Shown: one piece after another, positions 25,719-34,265 of the stretch
Layout: every line of letters begins with the position of its first letter
Position numbering within the stretch: position 1 is the first letter of the stretch
Assembly (NCBI GenBank): GCA_963844405.1
Contig: CAWJNZ010000004.1
Location: 868,001-932,000, forward strand
DNA length: 64,000 nucleotides
Reading direction: 5' to 3'
Origin: DASSUW01 sp963844405
GTDB lineage: Bacteria > Actinomycetota > Thermoleophilia > Solirubrobacterales > Solirubrobacteraceae
Position numbers and translations under genes: made by a program
The notes under the pieces: model-generated
What the model saw: only the letters and a program-made list of their open reading frames with translations
Told to the model about the DNA's origin: nothing
Databases searched by the model: none

Positions 25719-26690
25719 ATGACGGGCATCGCCGTGGTGGGCGCAGGGATCGTCGGCCTGGCCACCGCATACGAGCTCGCCCGGCGCGGCGCGGCGGTGA
25801 CCGTCTACGAGCGCGGCGAGCCGGGCGACGGCCAGTCCGGCGGCGATTCGCGGATCTTCCGGCACGGCCATGACGACCCGCGGCTGGTCGCCTTCGCGGT
25901 CGAGGCGCGGGCGATCTGGCGCGAGTGGGAGCAGCGCCTCGGCGTCGAGCTCGTGGCGCCGGTCGGGGTGGTCGCCGCCGGGCCGTCCGCCGAACGGCGG
26001 CTGGCGCTCCTGCGCGAGGCGGGCGTCCGCGCCCGCGCCGTCGACGCGGCCGCCGCCCTGCCCGTACTCGCTCCGTGGGACGAGCCGGCGATGCTCGACG
26101 AGGACGGCGGGGTGATCCGCACGCGGGCGGCGATCGGGGCCCTGGTGGGCGCGCTCGGCGGCGCGCTGGTCCGCGACGAGGTCGTCGAGGTGCGCCCCGA
26201 CGGCGAGGTGCGGGCGGCGCGCTCGATCCGCCGCTTCGACCGCGTCGTGATCTGCGCGGGGCGCGACACCCCCGCGCTGTCCGAGGGCCTCGACATCCCG
26301 CTCCGCATCTCGACCCACACGCGCTTCACCTACCGCGCACCCGCGGAGCTGCCGTGCTTCCAGGACCTCGCGACCGGCGCCTACGGCGACCCGGTCCCGG
26401 GCGGCTACGCCGTCGGGCTCGACGGCACGGATGCGACGCACGAGTACGTCGCCGCGCGCCTGCCGGGGCTCGACTCCCGCCCGCTCGACAGCCGCACCTG
26501 CTGGGTGACCGAGCTGCCATGGGCCCACGACGCGTTCGCGGTCTGGGAGGCGGGCACCTCGCTCTGCGTGGCCGGCAACAACCTGTTCAAGCACGCGCCC
26601 GCGCTGGGGCGGGAGCTCGCCCGGGCCGCGCTCGGCGAAGGGCTGCGCGACGAGCTGCGGCCGGCGGCCCGGCTCGGGAGCGCGCCGTAG
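25719..26690 (+). CDS. FAD-dependent oxidoreductase (DAO family)
   Basis: 323 aa. GIAVVGAGIVGLATAYELARRGAAVTVYERG is the FAD dinucleotide-binding motif of the D-amino-acid-oxidase/sarcosine-oxidase superfamily; SGGDSRIFRHGHDDPRLVAFA resembles the SoxA/MTOX flavin-attachment region, and a C-terminal LCVAGNNLFKHAPALG takes the place of the usual GFSGHGFK flavin loop. Substrate unknown; an amine or N-methyl amino acid is likely. It converges on the glycine-cleavage operon, which could take up methylene-THF or glycine chemistry from it, but this is speculation. Confidence 0.82.
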   Translation: MTGIAVVGAGIVGLATAYELARRGAAVTVYERGEPGDGQSGGDSRIFRHGHDDPRLVAFAVEARAIWREWEQRLGVELVAPVGVVAAGPSAERRLALLREAGVRARAVDAAAALPVLAPWDEPAMLDEDGGVIRTRAAIGALVGALGGALVRDEVVEVRPDGEVRAARSIRRFDRVVICAGRDTPALSEGLDIPLRISTHTRFTYRAPAELPCFQDLATGAYGDPVPGGYAVGLDGTDATHEYVAARLPGLDSRPLDSRTCWVTELPWAHDAFAVWEAGTSLCVAGNNLFKHAPALGRELARAALGEGLRDELRPAARLGSAP

Positions 26691-26691
26691 G

Positions 26692-27582
26692 TCACGGCAG
26701 CGAGGCGGCCGCCTTGCCGATGCCCTCCCAGGGGTCGCCCCGCTCCTCCACCCGCGCGGGAACGTCGCGCAGCGTCCACCCGCGCGGGTCGGCCTCCCCG
26801 ACCTCGTGCCAGAACAGCGGCGTGGCGACCGGCGCGCCCGCCTTCGCCCGCACCGCATACGGCGCGACCGCCGTCTGCGCGTAGGTGTTGCGGGCGGCGT
26901 CGACCAGCACGCGGCCGCCGCGGCCGGCCTTGCGCCACGAGGTCGTCAGCTGGTCGGGCAGCCGCCCGGCGACCTCCTCGGCCAGCTCGCCCGCGCGCTC
27001 GCGGACGGTGTTCGAGTCCGGCCCGCGCCGGATCGGGGCCACGACGTGGATGCCGCGCGAGCCGGAGGTCATGGCGTAGGGGCTCAGGCCCTTCTCCCGC
27101 AGCAGGTCGCCGATGGCCAGCGCGCCCGCCCGGATGGCGTCGAGGTGCCCGCCGCCGTCGTCGGGCGGGTCGAAGTCGAAGACGATCCGGTCGGGCTGGT
27201 CGGGACGGTCGGCGCGGGCCGTCCAGACATGCGGGGTGATGCAGTTCTGGTTGGCGAGCCAGACGAGCGTCGCCGCCTCGCCGCCGACCGCGTGGGTCAC
27301 CTCTCCCCCGCGCCGGCGCGTCACCGTCACGCGCTTCACCCACTCCGGCGCCCCCTTCGGGATCGCCTGCTGGATCACCACCTCGTTCTCGATCCCGCGG
27401 TTCCAGCGCCACAGGTTCAGCGGGCGGTCGCGCACGTGCGGGACCATGGCCGGCGCCACGGCGGCGTAGTAGCGCGCGAGGTCCTCCTTGGTGATGCCGT
27501 CGGCCGGGAAGAGCACCTTGTCCGGGTTGCTGAGCCGCACCTTGCGCCGGCCCGCCCGCACCGTGGTCTCCGGGCCGGTCAC
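26692..27582 (-). CDS. LigD-type polymerase/primase domain protein
   Basis: 296 aa from GTG 27582, overlapping the tfoX stop by 4 nt. RLSNPDKVLFPADGITKEDLARYYAAVAPAMVPHVRDRPL is the LigD PolDom opening; VFDFDPPDD holds the catalytic acidic pair and AMTSGSRGIHVVAPI the nucleotide-binding motif of archaeo-eukaryotic primase-type enzymes. Such stand-alone PolDoms fill gaps and add (ribo)nucleotides in non-homologous end joining. No Ku, ligase or nuclease gene is in the window. Confidence 0.9.
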   Translation of the reverse strand: MTGPETTVRAGRRKVRLSNPDKVLFPADGITKEDLARYYAAVAPAMVPHVRDRPLNLWRWNRGIENEVVIQQAIPKGAPEWVKRVTVTRRRGGEVTHAVGGEAATLVWLANQNCITPHVWTARADRPDQPDRIVFDFDPPDDGGGHLDAIRAGALAIGDLLREKGLSPYAMTSGSRGIHVVAPIRRGPDSNTVRERAGELAEEVAGRLPDQLTTSWRKAGRGGRVLVDAARNTYAQTAVAPYAVRAKAGAPVATPLFWHEVGEADPRGWTLRDVPARVEERGDPWEGIGKAAASLP

Positions 27583-27902
27583 GCCTTCGGCGGCATCGAG
27601 CTCGCGTGGGCGACGCCGCGCTGGACCCACGTCGCGAGCTCGTCGTCGGTCTGCACGCCCTCGGCATCGACGCGTATCCAGCCCGCCATCGGCCGGCCGC
27701 GCATCACCATCGGCGCGGCGTGCGGCTCGCGTTCGAGCCCGTCCTCCGGGTCGGCCCGCACGAGCAGGCCGCCCTGGCCGCTCGCAGCCACCGCCATGTG
27801 ACCGCCGACCAGGAAGGCCAGCCCGCCGAACATCTTCTTCTCCACCGCCTCGCCGGGGACGAGGGCGCGGATGCGGTCGGCGAGCTCCTCGTCGTACGCC
27901 AT
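27579..27902 (-). CDS. TfoX N-terminal domain protein
   Basis: 107 aa: MAYDEELADRIRALVPGEAVEKKMFGGLAFLVGGHMAVAASGQGGLLVRADPE is the TfoX-N fold (KKMFGGLAFL signature). In other bacteria TfoX regulates competence, but stand-alone N-domains in Actinobacteria are uncharacterised. Starts 7 nt before the gcvPB stop region and overlaps the polymerase start (GTGA), making gcvPB-tfoX-polymerase one unit. Confidence 0.88.
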   Translation of the reverse strand: MAYDEELADRIRALVPGEAVEKKMFGGLAFLVGGHMAVAASGQGGLLVRADPEDGLEREPHAAPMVMRGRPMAGWIRVDAEGVQTDDELATWVQRGVAHASSMPPKA

Positions 27903-27908
27903 GCCGAC

Positions 27909-29400
27909 CTACATGGCCTGCCGGATCACCGGCCGCTTGGCCGCGCCGGCCTCGTCGAGCCTGCGGACCGGCGTGTCGTACGGGGCGTCGCGGGCGATCG
28001 ACGGGTCCTCGGCCGCCTCCTCGAGGATCTTGGCCACGGCCTCGGCGAAGGCGTCGAGCGTCTCGCGCGTCTCGGTCTCGGTCGGCTCGATCAGCAGCGC
28101 CTCGTCGACCAGCAGCGGGAAGTAGACGGTCGGCGGGTGGAAGTCGTGGTCGAGCAGGCGCTTGGCGAGGTCCGTCGTGCGGATGCCGAGCGCCTTCTTC
28201 ATCGGCCCGCCGGTGAGCACGAACTCGTGCATGCACGTGCGGTCGAAGGCGGCCGGGAGGTGCTCGCCGCACCGCTCGCGCAGGCGCGCCATCAGATAGT
28301 TGGCGTTCAGGACCGCCATGTCGCTCACGTCGGCGAGCCCGTCGGCGCCCAGCGACAGGATGTAGGCGTAGGAGCGGACGAAGACGCCGAAGTTGCCCTG
28401 AAAGCCGCGCAGCCGGCCGATCGACTGCGGGCGGTCGAAGTCCAGATCGAAATAGGGTTTCGCCCTGCCGGACTCGCAAGCTCGTCCTTCGGGCGACGTT
28501 ACACGCACCACCTGCGGCCGCGGCAGGAACGGCTCGATCCGGTCGCTCACAGCGATCGGCCCCGCCCCCGGCCCGCCGCCGCCGTGCGGCTGCGTGAAGG
28601 TCTTGTGCAGGTTGTAGTGGACGATGTCGAACCCCATGTCGCCCGGCCGCGCGCGGCCCATGACGGCGTTGAGGTTCGCCCCGTCGTAGTAGAGCGTCGC
28701 CCCGGCGTCGTGCATGATCGGTGGCGATCTCCTCGATGTTGCGATCGAAGACGCCGAGCGTGTTCGGGTTGGTGAGCATCAGCGACGCGACGTCGTCGTC
28801 GACCTTCGCGCGCAGGTCCTCGAGGTCGACGCCGCCGTCGTCGGCGGTGCCCACCTTGACCACCTCGTAGCCCGCCATCGTCACCGTCGCCGGGTTGGTG
28901 CCGTGGGCGGTGTCCGGCGTGAGGACCTTGTGGCGGCGGGAGCCCTCCGCCTCGTGGTAGGCACGCGTGAGCAGGACGCCCGCGAGCTCGCCCTGAGAGC
29001 CGGCCGAGGGCTGCAGCGACACGTGCGGCAGGCCGGCGATCTCGGCCAGCGCCCGCTGGAGCTCCCACATGAGCTGGAGCGCCCCCTGGGCCCGCGACGG
29101 CGCCTGCAGCGGGTGCAGCCGCGCGAAGCCGGCCATCGCCGCCACGCGCTCGTGCAGCTTCGGGTTGTGCTTCATCGTGCACGAGCCGAGCGGGTAGAAG
29201 CCGGCGTCGACGTGGAAGTTCTTCGTCGAGAGCGTCGTGTAGTGGCGGACGATCTCGGGCTCGGAGATCTCGGGCAGGCGCGGCGGCTCGGCGCGGCGGA
29301 ACTTCGCCGGGAGCGCCTCCTCGTCGCGCGGCACGTCGAGCTCCGGCGCCACGAAGGCGCGCCGCCCCTCGACCGACTTCTCGAAGATCGTCTGCGTCAC
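27909..29400 (-). CDS. gcvPB: Glycine dehydrogenase (decarboxylating) subunit 2, frameshifted
   Basis: Starts at GTG 29400 (GTGA overlap with gcvPA). The first frame gives VTQTIFEKSVEGRRAFVAPELDVP...FYPLGSCTMKHNPKLHERVA...LTPDTAHGTNPATVTMAGYEVV...TNPNTLGVFDRNIEEIA; the second continues MHDAGATLYYDGANLNAVMGRARPGDMGFDIVHYNLHKTFTQPHGGGGPGAGP, with the PLP lysine in NLHKTFTQPHGGGGPG. One extra base near 28719 separates them (after GCC ACC). A 16-residue insertion (TSPEGRACESGRAKP) in VVR...YFDLDFDRPQSIG is encoded by a repeat element. The rest of the gene is fully conserved, so error or recent mutation is likely. Confidence 0.93.
28456..28502. repeat. Hairpin-forming insertion element, copy 2 (inside gcvPB)
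   Basis: GGTTTCGCCCTGCC ... CTTCGGGCGACGTTAC with TCGCCC/GGGCGA and GGAC/GTCC stems. Both ends match the element at 10783-10836. It adds about 16 codons to gcvPB without breaking that frame. Confidence 0.6.
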
Positions 29401-30731
29401 GCCGTCACCGCCTGACGCTCGGCGGCGACCGCCGCTCCCAGCACGTCGGCCAGGCGGTCGATGTCCTCGCGCGAGCGCTGCTCGGTGATCGCCACGAGCA
29501 GGCCGTCGTCGTCCAGCGGGTAGCCGGGATTGACGCCGTCGGCGGCGCAGCGCTCGATCACGCGGTCGACCGGCGCGGCCAGCCGCAGCGCGAATTCCCG
29601 CACGACGGGCTGCTCGTGCAGGAGCTCGACGCCGTCGAGCTCCGCGAGCTTGCGGCGCGCGTAGGCGGTCCGGTGCAGGAGCAGCTCGCCGAGCTCGACG
29701 ATCCCGCGCCGCCCGAGCCACGAGAGGTACACGACGCCGGCCAGCGCGTTGAGCGTCTGCGCGGTCGTGATGTTGTGCGTCGCCTTCTCGCGCCGGATGT
29801 GCTGCTCGCGCGTCTGCAGCGTGAGCACGAAGCCGCGCTTGCCGTCGGCGTCGACGGTCTCGCCGGCGATCCGCCCCGGCATGCGGCGGAGGTACTCCTG
29901 CCGGGCGGCGAAGAAGCCGAACGACGGCCCGCCGTAGTCGAGCCGGTTGCCCAGCGACTGGCCCTCTCCCACCGCGATGTCGACGCCGAACTCCCCGGGC
30001 GGCTTGAGCACGCCGAGCGTGAGCGGATCGACCTGCACGACCGCCAGGGCGTCCTTGGTCATCGGCACGAGCGCCTCGAGGTCCTCGACGGCGCCGAGGA
30101 AGTTCGGCTGCTGCAGGAAGACCGCCGAGACGTCGTCGTCGACCTCGAACGGCTCGGTCACGCCGTTGGCGAGCGGGATCTCCTCGACCGCCGTGCCGTA
30201 GCCGGCCGCCGTGGTGGCCAGCGCCTCGCGCGAGTGCGGGTGCAGCCCGCGGCTCACGAGGAACTTCCCGCGCCCGTTCTGCAGCTTCGCCAGCCAGCCC
30301 GCGGAGGCGACCGCCGACGGGGCCTCGTACAGCGTGGCGTTCGAGACCGGCAGGCCGGTCAGCTCGCTGATCGCCGTCTGGTACTCGAACATCACCTGCA
30401 GCGTCCCCTGCGAGACCTCCGGCTGGTACGGCGTGTACGGGGTCAGGAACTCGCTGCGCGAGAGCAGGGCGTCGATCAGCGAGGGGACGTAGTGGTCGTA
30501 CATCCCGGCGCCGAGGAAGGAGATCTCGTCCTCGGCGCTGACGTTGCGCGCCGCGAGGTCGCGCAGGTACGTGTACACCTCCTGCTCCGGCTTGCCGGCC
30601 GGGAGGTCGATCGCCCGGTCGAGCCTGACGCCCTCCGGGATGTCGGCGAACAGCTCGTCGACCGACCCGGCGCCGATCGCCTCGAGCATCGCCTTCCGGT
30701 CGGCGTCGGTGGCGGAGGTGTAGCGACTCAA
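29397..30731 (-). CDS. gcvPA: Glycine dehydrogenase (decarboxylating) subunit 1
   Basis: 444 aa from TTG 30731 (TTGA overlap with the gcvH stop). SRYTSATDADRKAMLEAIGAGSVDELFADIP, SFLGAGMYDHYVPSLIDALLSRSEFLTPYTPYQPEVSQGTLQVMFEYQTAISELTGLPVSNATLYE and YGGPSFGFFA are hallmark GcvPA sequences. With GcvPB it forms the PLP-dependent P protein that decarboxylates glycine and transfers the aminomethyl group to GcvH. Confidence 0.97.
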   Translation of the reverse strand: MSRYTSATDADRKAMLEAIGAGSVDELFADIPEGVRLDRAIDLPAGKPEQEVYTYLRDLAARNVSAEDEISFLGAGMYDHYVPSLIDALLSRSEFLTPYTPYQPEVSQGTLQVMFEYQTAISELTGLPVSNATLYEAPSAVASAGWLAKLQNGRGKFLVSRGLHPHSREALATTAAGYGTAVEEIPLANGVTEPFEVDDDVSAVFLQQPNFLGAVEDLEALVPMTKDALAVVQVDPLTLGVLKPPGEFGVDIAVGEGQSLGNRLDYGGPSFGFFAARQEYLRRMPGRIAGETVDADGKRGFVLTLQTREQHIRREKATHNITTAQTLNALAGVVYLSWLGRRGIVELGELLLHRTAYARRKLAELDGVELLHEQPVVREFALRLAAPVDRVIERCAADGVNPGYPLDDDGLLVAITEQRSREDIDRLADVLGAAVAAERQAVTA

Positions 30732-31114
30732 GTCAGGCTGCCCTCGTACGTCTCGCGGTCCATCAGCTCGTCGACCTCCGACGGCTCGCTGAGCCGCACC
30801 TTCACCAGCCAGCCGCCGCCGTACGGGTCCTCGTTGATCTGCTCGGGCGCGTCGCCGAGCGCCTCGTTCACCTCGACGATCTCGCCGGAGAGCGGCGCCA
30901 CGACGTCCGAGACCGCCTTGACCGACTCGATCTCGGCGTACGGCTCGTCCTTGCTGACCGTCTTGCCGACCTCGGGCGGGTCGACGAACACGACCTCGCC
31001 GAGCTGGTCCTGCGCGTACCAGGTGATCCCGAAGGTCGCGACGTCGCCTTCGATCCGCGCCCAGTCGTGCTCGGGGTGGTACTTGAGGTCGTCGGGGTAA
31101 CTGGCGTCGGCCAC
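30728..31114 (-). CDS. gcvH: Glycine cleavage system H protein
   Basis: 128 aa from GTG 31114, preceded by AAGGAG 9 nt away and 2 nt after the gcvT stop. SYPDDLKYHPEHDWARIEGDVATFGITWYAQDQLGEVVFVDPPEVGKTV and the lipoyl-lysine motif EIESVKAVSDVVAPLSGEIVEVNEAL are typical. It shuttles the aminomethyl group on lipoamide between P, T and L proteins. Confidence 0.97.
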   Translation of the reverse strand: MADASYPDDLKYHPEHDWARIEGDVATFGITWYAQDQLGEVVFVDPPEVGKTVSKDEPYAEIESVKAVSDVVAPLSGEIVEVNEALGDAPEQINEDPYGGGWLVKVRLSEPSEVDELMDRETYEGSLT

Positions 31115-31116
31115 GT

Positions 31117-32193
31117 TCAGCGCTCCTTGGAGTACAGCGGCTTGTCGCGCACCTCGGCCTGGCGCGGCTTGCCGCGGACGTCGATCTCGATCGGGGTACC
31201 CGGCTCGGCCTTCCCGGCGGGCACGTAGGCCATGCCGATGCCGATCCCCAGGCAGGGCGACATCGTGCCGGAGGTCACCTCGCCGCCGTCGACCACGGGG
31301 TTGCCCTGGCGGGCGATGCCCGGCCCGGTCATGGCGAACGGGACGAGCTCCTCCTCGGGTCCGGCTTCGCGGACGGCGCGCACCGCCTCGGAGCCGATGA
31401 ACCCGGTGTCCTCCTTGCAGCACCAGCCGAGGCCCGCCTCGATCGGCCCGCGCTCCTCCGTCAGGTCGTTGCCGTAGAGGTGGAAGCAGACCTCCAGGCG
31501 CAGCGTGTCGCGCGCGCCGAGGCCGGCCGGCGTGGCGCCGGCGTCCATCAGCGCGTCCCAGACCTGGTTCGCGTAGCCCGGCGCGATCAGCAGCTCGACG
31601 CCGTCCTCGCCCGTGTAGCCGGTGCCGCAGACCAGCGTGCCGGGCGCTCCCGCCACGTCCAGGCGCGCCGTGCGGAAGCGCTTGGGGAGCTCGCCGTCGA
31701 CCAGGCCGGCAATCGCCCCGCGCGCCTCGGGGCCCTGGACGGCGAGCATCGCGAAGTCGCTCAGCCGGTCGTGGACCTTGACGTCGTAGCCGCGCGCCTG
31801 CGTGCGCATCCAGGCGAGGTCGCGCTCGTGGTTGGAGGCGTTGGTGACGGTCAGGAAGCCGTCGCCGTGGCGGTAGGTGAAGAGGTCGTCGAGCACGCCG
31901 CCGTTCTCGCGGCACATCACCGAGTACTGCGCGCCGTCGACGGCGATCTTCGAGACGTCGTTGGAGAGGACGCGCTGGAGGAACGCCTCCGCGTCTGGCC
32001 CGGTCGTCTCGACCTCGCCCATGTGCGAGACGTCGAACATGCCGACGCCCTGGCGCACGGCGACGTGCTCCTCACGGATCCCGGTGTACTGGACCGGCAT
32101 CTCCCAGCCGGCGAAGGGAACGAGGCGCGCGCCCGCCGCCACGTGGCGGTCGTAGAAGGGGGTGCGCTTGAGCGTCTCGGCACCTGCGGCCAT
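31117..32193 (-). CDS. gcvT: Glycine cleavage system T protein (aminomethyltransferase)
   Basis: 358 aa: TPFYDRHVAAGARLVPFAGWEMPVQYTGIREEHVAVRQGVGMFDVSHMGEVETTGPDAEAFLQRVLSNDVSKI, then GYTGEDGVELLIAP and LGARDTLRLEVCFHLYGNDL are GcvT signatures (folate-binding and catalytic Asp regions). Transfers the methylene to THF and frees ammonia. First gene of gcvT-gcvH-gcvPA-gcvPB. The 37 bp upstream are too short for a glycine riboswitch. Confidence 0.97.
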   Translation of the reverse strand: MAAGAETLKRTPFYDRHVAAGARLVPFAGWEMPVQYTGIREEHVAVRQGVGMFDVSHMGEVETTGPDAEAFLQRVLSNDVSKIAVDGAQYSVMCRENGGVLDDLFTYRHGDGFLTVTNASNHERDLAWMRTQARGYDVKVHDRLSDFAMLAVQGPEARGAIAGLVDGELPKRFRTARLDVAGAPGTLVCGTGYTGEDGVELLIAPGYANQVWDALMDAGATPAGLGARDTLRLEVCFHLYGNDLTEERGPIEAGLGWCCKEDTGFIGSEAVRAVREAGPEEELVPFAMTGPGIARQGNPVVDGGEVTSGTMSPCLGIGIGMAYVPAGKAEPGTPIEIDVRGKPRQAEVRDKPLYSKER

Positions 32194-32230
32194 GCGGCAG
32201 CGGACCCTAGCAGCGGGCCCGGGGCCTGGA

Positions 32231-34216
32231 TCAGACGGCGGCGGTGAGGGGATGCCGCCTGGCGGCGGCGCACCAGGCCTCGACCACGGCCGGGTCGAAC
32301 TGGGTGCCGGCGCAGCGGCGCAGCTCCTCCAGCGCCCGCCCGGGCGTGAGGGCGGGGCGGTACGGGCGGCCGGCGAGCATCGCCGCGTAGGCGTCGGCCA
32401 CCGCGACGATCCGGGCGCCGAGCGGGATCGCGTCGCCGGCCAGGCGGTCGGGATAGCCGGCGCCGTCCCAGCGCTCGTGGCTGGCGCGCACCAGCGACGC
32501 GACGCGCGAGAGGGCCGGGGCGGCGAGGATGATCCGCTCGCCGATCACCGTGTGGCGGCGGACGAAGCTCCACTCCTCCTCGGTGAGCGGGCCGGGCTTG
32601 CCGAGGATGGCGTCCGGGATGGCGACCTTGCCGACGTCGTGCAGCTCGCTGGCGTGGCGGACGTGCTCGACCTCCTCGGACGGCAGGCCGAGCGCCTCGG
32701 CGGTCGCCGCGGCGAGGGCGACGGTGTCGGCGTGGGTCCCGAGGCCGGGGTCGCGCTCGGCGAGCGCGCGCAGCAGCACGTCCTTGCTCTGGCGGCCCGC
32801 CGACATGCGGCCGGCGTGCTTGTTCGCGTACATGCGCTGGTCGGCGATCCGCAGCGCCTCCATCGGCTCGGAGGTCTCGACCGGCAGCACGATGGCGCCG
32901 TGCGAGCAGGTGATCGAGAAGCCGTCGCCCTGCTCGGACAGCGCGGCGGCGGCGCCGCGAACGGTGGCCTCGTGCGGCTCCCCGGCGGTGCGGAAGACGG
33001 CGCAGAACTCGTCGCCGCCCATCCGGTACGCGCGGCCGCGGCCCTGCAGGAAGGCGCCCAGGTTGGCGCCCAGGCGGACGAGCAGCGTGTCGCCCGCCGG
33101 GTGGCCGAAGGTGTCGTTGTACTGCTTGAAGCCGTCGAGGTCGAAGATCGCGAGCACGAGCGGGCGCTCGGGGGTGGAGTCGGGCACCAGGTCCTCGATC
33201 GCGCGGGTCAGCGCGCGGCGGTTGCCGAGGCCGGTCAGCGCGTCCGTGAGCGCCTCGCCGCGCGAGGTGCGCAGCATGGCGACGTTCTCGCCGAAGGTCA
33301 GCATGGCGCGGGCCATCACGGCGAGCAGCGAGGCGGCGGCAAGGCCGACGGCGAGCAGGTTGAGGTCGGCGAGGGCGCCGTAGACGAGCAGCGCGAGGCC
33401 GACGGCGCCGAAGGTCAGCGGGACGGCGATCACGCGCACGCGCTCGTCGGCGGCCCGCTTGCCGTGCGCGGGCGGGCGCTGCCAGGCGGCGGCCGCGATC
33501 AGCGCCAGGCCGGCCCACCAGCCGGCGTCGAACCAGCCGCCGGACTCGTAGACGCCCTGCGCCGTGCGCACGAGGTAGAGGCTGTCGGCGAGCCAGAACG
33601 TGCTGACGCCGGCGGCCAGCAGCATCCACGTGCGGTCGAGCCGCCAGCCGGTGCTGGCCAGCGCGCCGACCATGAGGCCGAGCAGCACGAGGTCGAAGAG
33701 CGGGTAGGCGAGCGCGGTGGCGATCGCGAGCGGCGCGCCGTCGACGCTCTCCAGCACGGTGTCGAAGACGATCGCGGCGCTCAGCGCGGCGACGCCGAGC
33801 GCGGCGATCACGCCGTCGACCCACAGCCGGCGCGGCAACCCGCGTGCGCGGGCGCGCAGGAGCGCGAGGGCGCCGGCCAGCGTGAGCGGCGGGAAGAGCA
33901 GGAAGCCGGCGTCGGCGAGCGACGGGATCGGCGGCGCCGGATTCGTCCACAGGACCGCCGTGTAGTAGATCTCGCCGAAGGACCAGGCGAGGACGCCACC
34001 GCCGATCAGCGCCCAGCCGAGCCGCTCGGGGCCTTTTGTGAAGGGCACGCGCGCGAGGCAGACGACGGCGGCCGCTGCCAGCACGACGTCGTGCGCGAAG
34101 CGGCTGAACAGCGGGCCGATCTCCAGCTCGGGCGTGAGCACCACGCGCAGCTCGTACACGAGCAGCCAGACCGCGCTGGCGGCGAGGAGGAGCTTGATCG
34201 GGCGCGGAGCCGCCAT
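32231..34216 (-). CDS. Membrane GGDEF / HD-GYP c-di-GMP signalling protein
   Basis: 661 aa. About eight to nine transmembrane helices (1-300) are followed by a GGDEF domain (about 325-480; ALTDALTGLGNRRALTRAIEDLV, FDLDGFKQYNDTFGHPAGD, RMGGDEFCAVF) and an HD-GYP domain (about 490-650; HASELHDVGKVAIPDAILGKPGPL, RRHTVIGERIILAAPAL, SHERWDGAGYPDRLAGDAIPLGARIV). Both catalytic signatures look intact, so it could make and break c-di-GMP. The signal sensed is unknown. It is separated from ftsZ by a hairpin. Confidence 0.93.
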   Translation of the reverse strand: MAAPRPIKLLLAASAVWLLVYELRVVLTPELEIGPLFSRFAHDVVLAAAAVVCLARVPFTKGPERLGWALIGGGVLAWSFGEIYYTAVLWTNPAPPIPSLADAGFLLFPPLTLAGALALLRARARGLPRRLWVDGVIAALGVAALSAAIVFDTVLESVDGAPLAIATALAYPLFDLVLLGLMVGALASTGWRLDRTWMLLAAGVSTFWLADSLYLVRTAQGVYESGGWFDAGWWAGLALIAAAAWQRPPAHGKRAADERVRVIAVPLTFGAVGLALLVYGALADLNLLAVGLAAASLLAVMARAMLTFGENVAMLRTSRGEALTDALTGLGNRRALTRAIEDLVPDSTPERPLVLAIFDLDGFKQYNDTFGHPAGDTLLVRLGANLGAFLQGRGRAYRMGGDEFCAVFRTAGEPHEATVRGAAAALSEQGDGFSITCSHGAIVLPVETSEPMEALRIADQRMYANKHAGRMSAGRQSKDVLLRALAERDPGLGTHADTVALAAATAEALGLPSEEVEHVRHASELHDVGKVAIPDAILGKPGPLTEEEWSFVRRHTVIGERIILAAPALSRVASLVRASHERWDGAGYPDRLAGDAIPLGARIVAVADAYAAMLAGRPYRPALTPGRALEELRRCAGTQFDPAVVEAWCAAARRHPLTAAV

Positions 34217-34245
34217 ACGGGCCTTGTATCGGCTCCGCGGGGGGT

Positions 34246-34259
34246 CCCCCTTTAGGGGG
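34246..34259 (-). terminator. Candidate terminator after ftsZ
   Basis: CCCCC-TTTA-GGGGG 7 bp after the ftsZ stop, extendable through the adjacent GGGG/CCCC run. No T-tract follows, so intrinsic termination is uncertain; it sits where the cell-wall cluster ends. Confidence 0.45.
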
Positions 34260-34265
34260 AGGCTG

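Noticed and set aside
28716..28722. Programmed +1 frameshift in gcvPB
   Set aside because: No slippery codon or stop at the junction, and the same kind of insertion occurs in other conserved genes; sequence error is simpler.
32194..32230. Glycine riboswitch upstream of gcvT
   Set aside because: Only 37 bp separate gcvT from the previous gene and no aptamer-like structure is present.
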